Origin: an uncultured Desulfovibrio sp.
GTDB lineage: Bacteria; Desulfobacterota; Desulfovibrionia; Desulfovibrionales; Desulfovibrionaceae
Reading direction: 5' to 3'
Assembly (NCBI GenBank): GCA_913060505.1
Contig: CAJXRQ010000004.1
Span: forward strand, 96,699 to 160,698
DNA: 64,000 bases
A program made the position numbers and the translations under genes. Within the stretch, counting starts at the first letter, position 1, and every line of letters starts with the position of its first letter. Positions 8,332-18,116 of the stretch are shown here, piece after piece. The notes beneath the pieces were generated by a model, which did no database searches, had not been told where the DNA came from, and saw only the letters and a program-made list of their open reading frames with translations.

Positions 8332-11300
8332 TTATACCTCGAACAGCATCTCCAAATCGTCTCGGGTCAGGCTCTTGAGAGCGGATTGGCCGGGAATAAT
8401 GGCCTCTGCAACATCCTTTTTCTGTTCCTGAAGTTTCAGAATCTTTTCTTCCACTGTATTCTGGCAGATCATCTTGTAGGCAAATACCTGACGTTTTTGT
8501 CCTATACGGTGAGTTCTGTCCGTCGCCTGATTTTCCACTGCCGGGTTCCACCATGGGTCATAATGGATCACGTAGTCGGCAGAGGTCAGGTTCAGCCCGG
8601 TACCTCCTGCTTTGAGCGAGATGAGGAACATGGGGATATCAGGTGAGTCGTTGAAACGGTCGACCTGTTCAAACCTGTCCTTGGAGGAACCGTCCAGATA
8701 GCAGAAAGGCATGTCCTTGATCTGCGTCCAGGAGCGGATGATCTTAAGCATGGACACGAACTGGGAGAAGACAAGCACTTTGTGCCCACCCTCGATGATG
8801 TCAGTCACCAGATCCTTGAAAGCGTCAAACTTGCCGGAGGGAAGGTTGGTTTCCACGCCCGGAATATCCAGCTTGAGCAGCCTCGGATGGCAGCATATCT
8901 GCCGCAACTTGAGTAGCGCGTCGAGGATGGACATCTGGCTTTTAGCCAAGCCTTTTTCGTCCACATCCTTGAGCACCTGATCTTTGAGACGTTTGGCAAG
9001 GGCGTTGTACAGCTCGCGTTGCTCGTCGATGAGTTCGCAGTAATGCGTTGTCTCGATTTTGGGCGGCAAGTCCTTGGCCACTTCAGCCTTGGTGCGGCGG
9101 AGAATGAATGGTTTGACTCGTGAACGCAGGAAATCGAGAGTTTCTTCGTCTCCATCCTTGATGGGCTTGACGATGCCTCGCTGGAAAGAGTGCTGCGAAC
9201 CCAGGAAGCCGGGCATAAGGAACTCGAACAGCGACCAGAGTTCAAACAGGTTGTTTTCGATGGGGGTACCCGAAAGGCAAAGCTTCATGTCCGAGTCGAG
9301 CTTGCGGACAGAGCGGGCCGTGATTGTGTTCGGGTTCTTGATGTTTTGGGCCTCGTCAAGAATGACGCTTCCGTATTTGTACTTGAGCAATTCGTCGAGA
9401 TCACGCCTGAGCAACGCGTAGGTCGTGATGATGAGGTCCGAATCCTTGATATGTTGGAAGAGATCTTCGCGTTTGGCTCCGTAAATGGTCAGACGCTTGA
9501 GGTCCGGTACGAACTTTTGTGCTTCACGTTCCCAGTTGGGCAATACGGATGTAGGCACGATGATCAGGTTCGGATACTGCATGTTGCGCTCTTTGAGCGA
9601 CTGGATAAAGGAAAGGGTTTGGATGGTCTTTCCCAGTCCCATTTCATCAGCAAGGATGCCGCCGAATCCGTATTCACGCAGGAAGTTGAGATAACTGAGT
9701 CCCTGAACCTGATAAGGGCGCAGAGTCGCCTTGAGGTCTCTGGGCTGTTCAATTTCTCGAATTTCTTGGAAATTATGAATTTTTTCACGCAGTTGAACAA
9801 AGAATTCGTCTGTCTGGGCGTGTGGAATATCATCCAGAATCTTGTCGAGTACTGGGGCTTCGAACTGCTGGAAGGTCTGCTGAGGCGGTTTCTCGGGATC
9901 ATACCCGAGAGCCTTGAGCTTGTAGCCGATACGCTTGAGCCAACTTTCGGGCAGGCTGGTATATGAGCCGTCCTTGAGCTGGACGTAGCGTTTTCCACTG
10001 GTCCATGCCTTCCAGATTTTGTCGATGGGAACACGTTGTTCTTCGTATTCCACAGCCAAATCCAGCTTGAACCACTTGTTTTCTTCGTCAGACTCGACTT
10101 CCGCCACGATTTCAGGCTTGGAGTTGCGAACCTTGTATCGGGTCAGGTTCTTTTCCCCGAAGACCCGGTATGCTTCTACGAGCATCGGATAATAGTCCAG
10201 GAGGAAGTTGATGGCCTCTTCCTGTTCCATAAACCAGATGTGGCTGCTGCGTGGCTGGAATCCCATGTCGGCAAGCTCGGCAAGCAGCATGGATTCTTCC
10301 TGCTGTTCCCGCAGAACCAGAAAGCTTTTGCCTTCATAGTGATAACTGCCGGTCTGCAAGTCCGGGTTGGGGCCGGGCAAGGAAAATTCGCCATGTTCGT
10401 TTTCATAGATGTTCTGAACTTTGAGAGTCAGCAGGCTGCCCTCTTCGTCCAGATACAACTTGGGATTATAGGCCGCTGCCTGGAAGATGGGGCCAACACG
10501 CTCAATGAAGTCTTCCTGCCCGTAAAGGTCGGACTGCGGGATTTTGGTCCAGACACGATCCAGAAATTCAGAGATGTCCGAATGCGGAATGATGGGCTGT
10601 TGCTCCACCATTTCCTGAATGAGCTGCGGGTCGAGTCCGGTCTGGACAGGGTAGAACCCCTGCTTGCGATAGACCCAAAGCGGCAGCCGACCGTAAAAGA
10701 AAACTTCGTCTTCGGCCGTGATGGAGAAGGGCAGTTTATCTTCCCGGGCCAGCATGATCTCAAAGTTTAACCCGTCTTCGGAGAGAAGGGGGGAAAGCTT
10801 GAGCTGCATGGTTTTGTTTTCAACGCGAACAGGTTGGTCGGTTTCCCGCAGGTAAAGATAGTATTCGTTTTTGATTGCCCGGAAGAACCATGAATGAAGC
10901 CCCGCAGGAATTTCGACGCGATGCCCCCAATAATCGAGGTAATGGCCGATCATCTCTGCGACTCGGGGCAAAGAGGGAGAAGTTTCGCACCAATCCGGGT
11001 TTTCCGTAATCTGGTGGAGAGTCACTTCGTTTTGAACCTGGGAAATCCCGGATTTGTTTTGCCGCGCACGGAAAAAAGCGACCTGAAGCCGTCCCGGTTC
11101 CGGGTATATGCGGTAGATCAGATAGTGCTTGCCCGCCTCCGGTTCCAACTCTGTGGCAAAAAAAGGACGAAAAATTTGGTGCCAATCCGTTCTTGGGGTC
11201 GGAACAGGCTCGTCGGAATCCTGGTCAAGAGATTTGAGCAGTTTTACGGATGTGGCTGCTATATGTTTGCATACGCCGGAGAAAGAATCCGGGCAGTTAC

Positions 11301-11541
11301 AGTAGTAATTTATTGTATTGTCACCGAGATTGATACCGATCTCGGAAGAATAATTCTGGAAATCTTCGCCTTCGACCTGACCTTCGACATCCCAGTATTG
11401 TTCCCGTTTCTTCAGGTCCATTTTGCGGACGTTTCCAACCGCAACAATGCTCTGTCCCATTTCCAGAATATAATCCGGAATGGTGTTATTCACGAATTCC
11501 TGAAGTATTTCTTTGACAGCTGCTTCTTCGCTGTTCGCCAT
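8332..11541 (-). CDS. SNF2-family DEAD/DEAH-box helicase with SWIM zinc finger
   Basis: About 1069 residues. An N-terminal SWIM zinc finger (C81-x-C83 ... C91-x-H93) is followed by a long middle region of beta-rich HepA-associated type. Then comes a complete Swi2/Snf2 ATPase: DEMGLGKT (motif I, near residue 635), DEAQNIKNP (motif II), LSGTPIENN (motif III), GGTGLNL (motif V) and HRIGQKRQVFAYK (motif VI). Such proteins remodel protein-DNA or RNA polymerase complexes. The frame extends to a TTG at 11553, but that codon abuts the Shine-Dalgarno GAAGGAG, so ATG at 11541 (12-base spacing) is preferred. It heads an apparent three-gene unit with the membrane protein and hybrid kinase. Confidence 0.93.
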   Translation of the reverse strand: MANSEEAAVKEILQEFVNNTIPDYILEMGQSIVAVGNVRKMDLKKREQYWDVEGQVEGEDFQNYSSEIGINLGDNTINYYCNCPDSFSGVCKHIAATSVKLLKSLDQDSDEPVPTPRTDWHQIFRPFFATELEPEAGKHYLIYRIYPEPGRLQVAFFRARQNKSGISQVQNEVTLHQITENPDWCETSPSLPRVAEMIGHYLDYWGHRVEIPAGLHSWFFRAIKNEYYLYLRETDQPVRVENKTMQLKLSPLLSEDGLNFEIMLAREDKLPFSITAEDEVFFYGRLPLWVYRKQGFYPVQTGLDPQLIQEMVEQQPIIPHSDISEFLDRVWTKIPQSDLYGQEDFIERVGPIFQAAAYNPKLYLDEEGSLLTLKVQNIYENEHGEFSLPGPNPDLQTGSYHYEGKSFLVLREQQEESMLLAELADMGFQPRSSHIWFMEQEEAINFLLDYYPMLVEAYRVFGEKNLTRYKVRNSKPEIVAEVESDEENKWFKLDLAVEYEEQRVPIDKIWKAWTSGKRYVQLKDGSYTSLPESWLKRIGYKLKALGYDPEKPPQQTFQQFEAPVLDKILDDIPHAQTDEFFVQLREKIHNFQEIREIEQPRDLKATLRPYQVQGLSYLNFLREYGFGGILADEMGLGKTIQTLSFIQSLKERNMQYPNLIIVPTSVLPNWEREAQKFVPDLKRLTIYGAKREDLFQHIKDSDLIITTYALLRRDLDELLKYKYGSVILDEAQNIKNPNTITARSVRKLDSDMKLCLSGTPIENNLFELWSLFEFLMPGFLGSQHSFQRGIVKPIKDGDEETLDFLRSRVKPFILRRTKAEVAKDLPPKIETTHYCELIDEQRELYNALAKRLKDQVLKDVDEKGLAKSQMSILDALLKLRQICCHPRLLKLDIPGVETNLPSGKFDAFKDLVTDIIEGGHKVLVFSQFVSMLKIIRSWTQIKDMPFCYLDGSSKDRFEQVDRFNDSPDIPMFLISLKAGGTGLNLTSADYVIHYDPWWNPAVENQATDRTHRIGQKRQVFAYKMICQNTVEEKILKLQEQKKDVAEAIIPGQSALKSLTRDDLEMLFEV

Positions 11542-11731
11542 GTGATGGTCCAACTCCTTCTATCATCGAATCCGCATCAAGATGACCGTTTTTAACGGTG
11601 TGGCGAGTGCGGAAAATCTATGTAATACTTGGGACTGTGGCACGGAACGGGGCGTGACTGAGCACACATTTGTACGCGCCCCCCAAGAACTAATTGTATA
11701 TGATCTAAATACCCACTTTTGGCAAGCTAAA

Positions 11732-13372
11732 ATGAAAGTAACCTTGGTTGTTCTGCTGTTTATAACGTTTTTCTCCCTCACAGGATGTTCTGATGAGGGG
11801 AAAAAGGTAGAAAATGACAGAAAAACAGACTCCAGTCCTGTGGAATTCGCGGGCGTTCCTGAGTACGGAGGGCGCTTTGTGGAGGCCGCTTTGGGCGCTT
11901 TTACCAATCTTATCCCGCAACTTTCCGCGGATACAGGGTCAGCTGAAGTCGTTTCCAAAATATATGTCTCTCCCTTGAAGTACGACAAGGACATCAATCT
12001 GGTTCCGTATGCCGCAAAGTCGTTTGAAGTGCTGGATGGCGGCAAGCATCTCAAATTTGTTTTGCGTAAGGACATACGCTGGTTTGATGGCGAGCCGCTT
12101 ACGGCCGAGGATGTGGAGTTTACGTACCGTACCATGATCGACCCGAAAACCCCAACGGCTTATTCTGAAGATTGGAAGGCTATTAGTGAATTTCGCCTGA
12201 CAGGACCGTATTCTTTTGAAGTCTTCTATAAAAAGCCGTTTGCTCGTTCGCTGGTAACTTGGGCTCTTAATATTTTGCCGAAACATGCTTTGGCCGGGGA
12301 AGACCTGTCTAACACAAAATATAGCCGAGAGCCGCTTGGAGCAGGACCATATAAACTCAAGGAATGGATTGCTGGGCGCCGTCTTGTTTTGGAAGCGAAT
12401 CCTGATTTTTTTGAAGGCAGACCCTACATAGACAAGATTATTTATCGCAACATCCCCGACCTTTCCACGCAGTTTTTGGAACTTAAGTCTGGAAACATAG
12501 ACACCATGGGATTGACCCCACTGCAATATTTGCGTCAGACTCAAGGCAAGGAGTGGGGCCGTTATCGGAAGTTCAAGTATCTCTCTTTCGGGTATTCTTA
12601 TCTTGGTTTTAATTTCAAGCACCCGTTTTTTCAGGATGTCCGAGTCCGGCGAGCCATAGATCTGGCCATCGACAAGCAGGAGATCGTCAAAGGTGTGCTT
12701 ATGGGCATGGGGGTACCTGCAGCAGGACCGTACAAACCCGGCACATGGCAGTTTAATAAGAATATTCAGGATCGGGGCTACCATCCTGATCAGGCCCGAA
12801 AGCTGCTGGCTGAAGCCGGTTGGCGTGATACGGACGGCGATGGTGTGCTGGACAAGGACGGTAAGCCGTTTTATTTTACAATCCTGACCAATCAGGGGAA
12901 TTCTCAACGGAGCAAAGCTGGAGTAATTATTCAGGAGCGGCTGCGCGACGTAGGGATTCGTGTTGATATCCGTATTGTGGAATGGGCTGCCTTTTTGCAC
13001 GAATTCGTACTCAAAGGGCGATTTGATGCCGTCCTGCTCAGTTGGAATATTTTGCAGGATCCAGACCTTTATGACGCGTGGCATTCGTCCAGAAGTATTC
13101 CTGATGGGTTGAATTTCATCAGTTATAAGAATGATGAAATGGACGCTTTGCTGGAAAAGGGACGCAGGCTTGTGGACCGGGCGGAGCGCAAGAAAATTTA
13201 TGATCGCGTTCAGGAAATCATGTTTGAAGATCAACCGTATGTGTTTCTGTACATTCCGTACTCACTCCCCATTGTGAATGCCCGTGTGCAGGGCATTAAA
13301 ACGGCTCCGGCCGGTATCGGATACAATTATACCAAGTGGTGGATTCCCAAGTCTCTGCAACTGCAACAATAA
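11732..13372 (+). CDS. Peptide/oligopeptide ABC transporter substrate-binding lipoprotein
   Basis: 546 residues of the SBP_bac_5 (OppA/DppA) family, which binds peptides or nickel chelates outside the membrane for an ABC importer. The longest frame begins at 11582, but the ATG at 11732 opens a classic lipoprotein signal (hydrophobic stretch ending in the lipobox LTGC), so the upstream 50 codons are discarded. Family marks include YVSPLKYDKD, the FDGEPLTAEDVEFTY segment and the domain-swap region RVRRAIDLAIDKQEI. No permease or ATPase genes adjoin, so this is an orphan binding protein or partner of a distant transporter. relA/spoT follows after 14 bases. Confidence 0.9.
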   Translation: MKVTLVVLLFITFFSLTGCSDEGKKVENDRKTDSSPVEFAGVPEYGGRFVEAALGAFTNLIPQLSADTGSAEVVSKIYVSPLKYDKDINLVPYAAKSFEVLDGGKHLKFVLRKDIRWFDGEPLTAEDVEFTYRTMIDPKTPTAYSEDWKAISEFRLTGPYSFEVFYKKPFARSLVTWALNILPKHALAGEDLSNTKYSREPLGAGPYKLKEWIAGRRLVLEANPDFFEGRPYIDKIIYRNIPDLSTQFLELKSGNIDTMGLTPLQYLRQTQGKEWGRYRKFKYLSFGYSYLGFNFKHPFFQDVRVRRAIDLAIDKQEIVKGVLMGMGVPAAGPYKPGTWQFNKNIQDRGYHPDQARKLLAEAGWRDTDGDGVLDKDGKPFYFTILTNQGNSQRSKAGVIIQERLRDVGIRVDIRIVEWAAFLHEFVLKGRFDAVLLSWNILQDPDLYDAWHSSRSIPDGLNFISYKNDEMDALLEKGRRLVDRAERKKIYDRVQEIMFEDQPYVFLYIPYSLPIVNARVQGIKTAPAGIGYNYTKWWIPKSLQLQQ

Positions 13373-13386
13373 AAGACTGGCTTCGA

Positions 13387-15543
13387 ATGATTCGTATTAC
13401 AGATATTACTGACAAGGTCGCTGGATACATAGAGAATCCGGATCTTGCCCTCATCCAGAAGGCATACATTTTTGCAGCACAGGCCCATGAAGGGGTCGTG
13501 CGTCTGTCTGGGGAGCCGTATATTTCCCACCCCATATCCGTGGCCAATCAGCTTGCGGAAATGCAACTGGATGAGGCTTCCGTGGCTGCAGGATTACTGC
13601 ATGACACTGTGGAGGACACGGATACGACCATCGATGAGATCGAAGATCTTTTCGGTTCGGATGTGGCTGACATTGTCGACGGTGTCACCAAGATCAGCAA
13701 GATGCAGTTCGAATCCAGAGCCGTGGCGCAGGCAGAGAATATCCGTAAGATGATTTTGGCCATGGCCGAGGATATTCGTGTGCTTATGGTTAAGTTGGCA
13801 GACCGCCTGCATAACATGCGCACGTTGAAACATATGCGTCCCATCAAGCAGCGTATTATCGCTCAGGAAACGCAGGATATTTATGCGCCACTCGCCAACC
13901 GGCTCGGATTGCACCGCATCAAGACCGAACTTGAGGACATGTGCCTGCGCTACCTCAAGCCCGATGTCTATAGCCAGCTCAGTGAAGCTGTGGCCAAACA
14001 CCGTTCGGCCGGTCAGGAATATATTGACAAGGTCATTGACCTTATTCAGGGCATGTTGGGGAAAAACAAGATCAAGGGGCATGTGTACGGCCGGACAAAG
14101 CATTTGCACAGTACACACCAGAAGATGGTCCAACAGGATCTCAGCTTTGAGGAAATCTATGACCTGATCGCTTTTCGTATCATCGTTCCCACGGTCAAGG
14201 ACTGTTATGCTGTTCTGGGGTTGATTCATGCCGCATGGAAACCTATTCCCGGCCGTTTCAAGGATTACATCTCCATACCCAAAGCCAATATGTACCAGAG
14301 TTTGCACTCCACAGTCATTGGTCCTGACGGAGAACGCATCGAGGTGCAGATTCGTACGGAGGAGATGAACAGGGTTGCGGAATATGGTGTTGCCGCGCAC
14401 TGGCAGTACAAGGAAGTGGGCAAGGGGGCCAAAAAGGGCAAGGCCGCCGGACAACGTGATGCCGAGCGTTTTACCTGGTTGCGCCAGATTCTTGATTGGC
14501 AGCGGGAACTGAATGATCCTCGCGAGTTCATGGCTTCTCTTCGTTTCGATCTGTTTCAGGACGAGGTGTATGTCTTCACACCTAACGGGGACATCAAGGA
14601 GATGCCGGACGGCGCCACCCCTGTGGATTTTGCCTATACCATCCACTCGGAAGTTGGTGACCATTGTGCTGGAGCCAAGGTCAACGGACGGCTCGTGCCG
14701 CTGCAAACCCAACTCAAGAACGGTGACTCTGTAGAGATCATTACAGATAAGAATCGCAATCCGAGCAGGGACTGGCTCAAGTTTGTCAAAACGGCCAAAG
14801 CCAGAACCCGCATCAAGCAGCATATCCGGACAGTTGAACGCGAACGTAGTATCGCGTTGGGCAAGGAGTTGCTGGAGAAGGAAGGACGTCGTGTAGGCAT
14901 CAATTTCCAGAAAAGTCTCAAGGATGGAGCTTTTCAGAAACTGGCCGAAGATTTCAACTGCAGCAGCGCAGATGACCTCATTGCTCAGGTCGGCTATTCC
15001 AATTTTACGCCAAAGAAAGTGCTGAAGCGGCTATATGCCGTGATGCACGGAGAGGAGCAGCGTCAGAAGATCCCCGAAAAGGCTGTGGAAACAACCAAGC
15101 CCAAGGGGGAAGGGCTGAGCATCAGCGGTGTGGACAAGATGCTGGTACGGTTTGCGGTCTGCTGTAACCCTCTGCCGGGAGACCCTATTGTCGGGTATAT
15201 TACACGGGGACGCGGTGTGACTATCCACCGTGTGGATTGCCACAACGTAAAGAATTTTGAACCTGAACGCCTGCTTCCTGTTTCCTGGGAAGGAGAAGAG
15301 GAACGTTCCTATCCTGCCAAGGTTCGTATCAAATGTCGTGATCAGAAAGGCATGCTCGGCAAGATTTGCATTATGCTCGGCGAGGCGGATGTTAATATCG
15401 CTTCCGGGACGTTCAATTCCATGGTGGACGGCACTTCTCAACTGGAATTCACCGTCGAGGTCAAAGACCTCGCCCAGTTGTATTCAGCCTTGGCGAAGGT
15501 AAAGAATCTCGATTCGGTATATGAGGCTCTCCGCGTTTCATGA
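13387..15543 (+). CDS. Bifunctional (p)ppGpp synthetase/hydrolase (RelA/SpoT)
   Basis: 718 residues that make and degrade the stringent-response alarmone from GTP/GDP and ATP. The HD hydrolase domain keeps its H72-D73 pair (HDTVEDTDT), and the synthetase domain carries RFKD near residue 290. RxKD rather than ExDD at that site is typical of bifunctional enzymes. A TGS domain (VYVFTPNGDIKEMP) and a C-terminal ACT domain (RDQKGMLGKICIMLGEADVNI) complete the regulatory half. The start at 13387 begins MIRITDITDKV, matching family N-termini; the longer frame from 13336 overlaps the upstream gene. The Shine-Dalgarno is weak, so translation may depend on the preceding gene. A strong hairpin follows at 15560. 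Confidence 0.95.
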   Translation: MIRITDITDKVAGYIENPDLALIQKAYIFAAQAHEGVVRLSGEPYISHPISVANQLAEMQLDEASVAAGLLHDTVEDTDTTIDEIEDLFGSDVADIVDGVTKISKMQFESRAVAQAENIRKMILAMAEDIRVLMVKLADRLHNMRTLKHMRPIKQRIIAQETQDIYAPLANRLGLHRIKTELEDMCLRYLKPDVYSQLSEAVAKHRSAGQEYIDKVIDLIQGMLGKNKIKGHVYGRTKHLHSTHQKMVQQDLSFEEIYDLIAFRIIVPTVKDCYAVLGLIHAAWKPIPGRFKDYISIPKANMYQSLHSTVIGPDGERIEVQIRTEEMNRVAEYGVAAHWQYKEVGKGAKKGKAAGQRDAERFTWLRQILDWQRELNDPREFMASLRFDLFQDEVYVFTPNGDIKEMPDGATPVDFAYTIHSEVGDHCAGAKVNGRLVPLQTQLKNGDSVEIITDKNRNPSRDWLKFVKTAKARTRIKQHIRTVERERSIALGKELLEKEGRRVGINFQKSLKDGAFQKLAEDFNCSSADDLIAQVGYSNFTPKKVLKRLYAVMHGEEQRQKIPEKAVETTKPKGEGLSISGVDKMLVRFAVCCNPLPGDPIVGYITRGRGVTIHRVDCHNVKNFEPERLLPVSWEGEEERSYPAKVRIKCRDQKGMLGKICIMLGEADVNIASGTFNSMVDGTSQLEFTVEVKDLAQLYSALAKVKNLDSVYEALRVS

Positions 15544-15559
15544 CTCTGTTTAGAACATG

Positions 15560-15591
15560 AAAAAGCCCGCCGGGAGGAGTGGCGGGCTTTT
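15560..15591. terminator. Bidirectional Rho-independent terminator
   Basis: Perfect 11-base-pair stem AAAAGCCCGCC/GGCGGGCTTTT around a nine-base loop, with T on both sides. It separates the plus-strand relA/spoT gene from the minus-strand cytochrome gene, which converge here. Confidence 0.85.
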
Positions 15592-15639
15592 GGTTACTCC
15601 GGTGGGAGAGTCCGGAGATGAGGGGAGGAGGTATTCTGT

Positions 15640-16038
15640 TCACTTCTTCGGATGGCATTGCCTGCAGGACGTGGGAGCGACTGTATTGCCCTGCTTTTTG
15701 GCTGCCTTGTGGCAACCGACACAGCTCTGCTTTGCCTTGGAAGCATGAAACGCCTTATAGAAGCTCATGTCCGCTTTCTTGCTCGGTTGATCATGACACC
15801 CGGCACTGGAACATTTGAGCATTTCACTCTTGCCATCCCACTTGTGGTGGCAGGTTTTACATTCCAGCCCTGCATTCGAGTGCTTGCCATGGGGGAATTG
15901 AACCGGTGCTTTCTTGGCCGTAATGGATTCCGGAGCGGAGAGGAGCATGTCGTTCGGAATCGGAGCCGCAGCATAGGCTTTGCCCACACACAGCAGAAAC
16001 GCTACCAACACGAGAATTCTATACAGACTGACTTTCAT
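15640..16038 (-). CDS. Tetraheme cytochrome c3 (class III cytochrome c), periplasmic
   Basis: 132 residues with a cleavable signal peptide (cut near AYA-AAPIP). Four heme c sites are visible: CKTCH, the spaced CSSAGCH (C-x4-CH), CVGCH and CRQCH, with extra histidines (FPHGKH, HH) as sixth ligands. This is the small periplasmic electron carrier between hydrogenase or formate dehydrogenase and transmembrane complexes in sulfate reducers. ATG at 16038 follows AGGAG with good spacing; the longer frame to 16065 is not needed. The length fits the 13 kDa type I group. It stands alone between two terminators, so it is probably monocistronic. Confidence 0.93.
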   Translation of the reverse strand: MKVSLYRILVLVAFLLCVGKAYAAAPIPNDMLLSAPESITAKKAPVQFPHGKHSNAGLECKTCHHKWDGKSEMLKCSSAGCHDQPSKKADMSFYKAFHASKAKQSCVGCHKAAKKQGNTVAPTSCRQCHPKK

Positions 16039-16253
16039 GGCGTCTCCTGGATTGGAGGTTGTCATTGTCTGGCTTACAGCAATCCGTGTGCCATGTTTTT
16101 ATCTTTCTAATATATAAGAGTATTTCTTTTTGTCGTTCGTTTGCAGGAAAAGTATGCGTACCAATGGTGCACGTGCTGCGCACTGATGGTTCACCGCGAG
16201 GATGCCTTGGGACTTGATCGCCAGAGAGGGGAGAGGGGGGGAGAATTTTGAGG

Positions 16254-16284
16254 ACAGGGAGGACCGCACGGTCCTCCCTGTTTT
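16254..16284. terminator. Strong hairpin, probable terminator
   Basis: A 13-base-pair inverted repeat ACAGGGAGGACCG/CGGTCCTCCCTGT with a two-base gap. TTTTGTTT follows on the plus side and a weaker T stretch on the minus side. It lies just past the permease stop on the minus strand and upstream of the cytochrome gene. Confidence 0.6.
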
Positions 16285-16286
16285 GT

Positions 16287-18050
16287 TTACATGTCCAGCC
16301 TGATTTTTTCCGGGCTGAGTCGTTTTTCCAGATGTGCAGAATATTTGCTCATGCAGAAACAGCAGATAAAATACAGTGCGGCTACGGCCGTATATATTTC
16401 AAAAGGAAAGATCATGAGTCTGTTGTTCAAGGCGAAACCGGCGCGGGTTAGTTCCATAACACCGATGATATATGCCAGCGAAGTGTCCTTGAAAGCAGCG
16501 ATGAACATGCCGACCAGTGCTGGAAGCATTTGTTTGAGCGCCTGGGGCAAAATGATTTTACGCATGGTCTGGAGGTAGGTCAATCCTGTAGATTGGGCTG
16601 CCTCTACCTGTCCTGCCGGAATGTTTTCAATTCCTGCACGGACGATTTCCGCAATATATGCTCCGAAGAAAATGGTCATAGCCCATGTGGCTGCCCAAAA
16701 AGCCTGCAGCTCGATTTTCAGGATTACCGGGATGGTGAAGAACATCCATGAAAGTACTATGACCAGAGGGTTGGCGCGGATGAGTTCAATGTAAAATGTG
16801 CAGGGGATTTTGAAAAAGCGGTAGCGCGATGTGCGTCCCATTCCGACCAGAAGACCGATGATGAAGCTGCACGATATAGCGAATACAGCCATGATAACCG
16901 AGCTTGAAAGGCCGCCAAGTCCCATGAAAAATTCTGTTTCCCCGCCATTGGGAAAACGCCAGAAGAGCAGGGTTTTCATGTTTTTGGCGATTATTCCCCA
17001 GTTAAAGGAAATAAGGGCCTTTGCTGTTATGAAGAGCAGATAACAGAGGAAAAGAACGAAAAGAGCTCGCCCTGCCAGAACTGTAACCTTCCAGATTGCT
17101 TTGGTTGCCTGTTCTATCGGAGACAATGTTTTAGATGCCGCCCGCCTGCGAGCAATCCTGCGTTTGGTGCGGGAGCAACGCCTGTATATGGCTCCGAGAA
17201 TCCAGAAGAGCGCATCTGCAATTTTTCTGAGGAGGGATTCTTGTCCTATGGGGATGATTTTCAGCTTGGCATTAACCAGATTCATGAATCCTGCAATGAG
17301 CAGCGACAGAATTGTGTAGATGATCGTGGCGGCGGTCAGGGCTTCAAACCAATGGTAGGTCAAAGACGTTATTTCCGTCATTGCCCAAAAGACTTCCATG
17401 ACGCCGATGGTCTGGGCCAGAGACGAGTTCTTCATGTTGTTCAGGAACTCACTGCCCAGTGGCGGGATGATCTCACGGAATGCCAGCGGGAGAATGATTC
17501 TGCGTAGCGTTTGACCGAACGTCAGGCCAGATGAATATGAGGCTTCAAGCAATCCTTTGGGGATGGATTGAATTCCGGAGCGGATGATCTCCGCCATGAA
17601 TGCACTGGTAAAAACACCGAGTCCCACAACAGAAATCCAGAACTCGAAATTGAGCTCGAAAAGTTGCATGCGGATGTCTTCGGGAAAAGCATAGGGCAGG
17701 GCAAAGTTCCAGAAGAATAACTGTACAAGCAGAGGCGTATTACGAAAGATTTCCACATAGCAGGTGGCAAACCAGTATACAGGTTTGAAATTGGAAAGTC
17801 GCGCAAGGCCGAAAATGGTCCCGAGCACCAAAGCAATGAGGGCTGAGTATATGGAGATGATGATGGTTTGGTTCAGTCCATTGAGCAGTAGGTCGCTCAT
17901 GACTCCATACTGGGTTTTTTCGCAAAGTATTGCCCAGTGGAAATCATATTTGAATTCGAAAACGAAGCCGAAATAGTAGACGACCAGCGCGAGCAGGCAG
18001 AAGAGGGCCACATTTTGGACCCATATCTTCTCAAAATAGTGTTTGAACAT
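16287..18050 (-). CDS. Polar amino-acid ABC transporter permease, two permease domains fused
   Basis: 587 residues, about twice the usual length of a GltJ/HisM-type permease. Two BPD_transp_1 modules lie on one chain. The first has its EAA loop around EIIRSGIQSIPKGLLEASYSSG (residues about 160-180). The second has EIVRAGIENIPAGQVEAAQSTG near 470-490, after a basic linker rich in Arg and Lys (RRCSRTKRRIARRR). Each module has about five membrane helices. The chain thus replaces the normal heterodimer of two permeases. It follows the binding-protein and ATPase genes on the same strand, giving a complete importer in three genes. The sequence is continuous with no frameshift; the fusion is real as given. 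Confidence 0.9.
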   Translation of the reverse strand: MFKHYFEKIWVQNVALFCLLALVVYYFGFVFEFKYDFHWAILCEKTQYGVMSDLLLNGLNQTIIISIYSALIALVLGTIFGLARLSNFKPVYWFATCYVEIFRNTPLLVQLFFWNFALPYAFPEDIRMQLFELNFEFWISVVGLGVFTSAFMAEIIRSGIQSIPKGLLEASYSSGLTFGQTLRRIILPLAFREIIPPLGSEFLNNMKNSSLAQTIGVMEVFWAMTEITSLTYHWFEALTAATIIYTILSLLIAGFMNLVNAKLKIIPIGQESLLRKIADALFWILGAIYRRCSRTKRRIARRRAASKTLSPIEQATKAIWKVTVLAGRALFVLFLCYLLFITAKALISFNWGIIAKNMKTLLFWRFPNGGETEFFMGLGGLSSSVIMAVFAISCSFIIGLLVGMGRTSRYRFFKIPCTFYIELIRANPLVIVLSWMFFTIPVILKIELQAFWAATWAMTIFFGAYIAEIVRAGIENIPAGQVEAAQSTGLTYLQTMRKIILPQALKQMLPALVGMFIAAFKDTSLAYIIGVMELTRAGFALNNRLMIFPFEIYTAVAALYFICCFCMSKYSAHLEKRLSPEKIRLDM

Positions 18051-18066
18051 TGTTTTCCATCATGTA

Positions 18067-18092
18067 AAGGCTCCGGGCTTGCCCGGAGCCTT
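18067..18092 (-). terminator. Intercistronic hairpin between binding-protein and permease genes
   Basis: Perfect 12-base-pair stem AAGGCTCCGGGC/GCCCGGAGCCTT with a two-base gap. It has no real T run, so it is more likely a partial attenuator or mRNA-stabilising structure than a full stop. Its place after the binding-protein gene fits the common need for more binding protein than permease. Confidence 0.6.
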
Positions 18093-18116
18093 GTTCATTA
18101 GAGTGTCGCTTGGACC

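Noticed and set aside
11939..13234. 431-codon frame antisense to the peptide-binding lipoprotein gene
   Set aside because: Fully opposite a gene with a clear lipobox and family motifs; treated as a shadow.
13594..14823. 409-codon frame antisense to relA/spoT
   Set aside because: Opposite an unmistakable RelA/SpoT gene, so a shadow frame.
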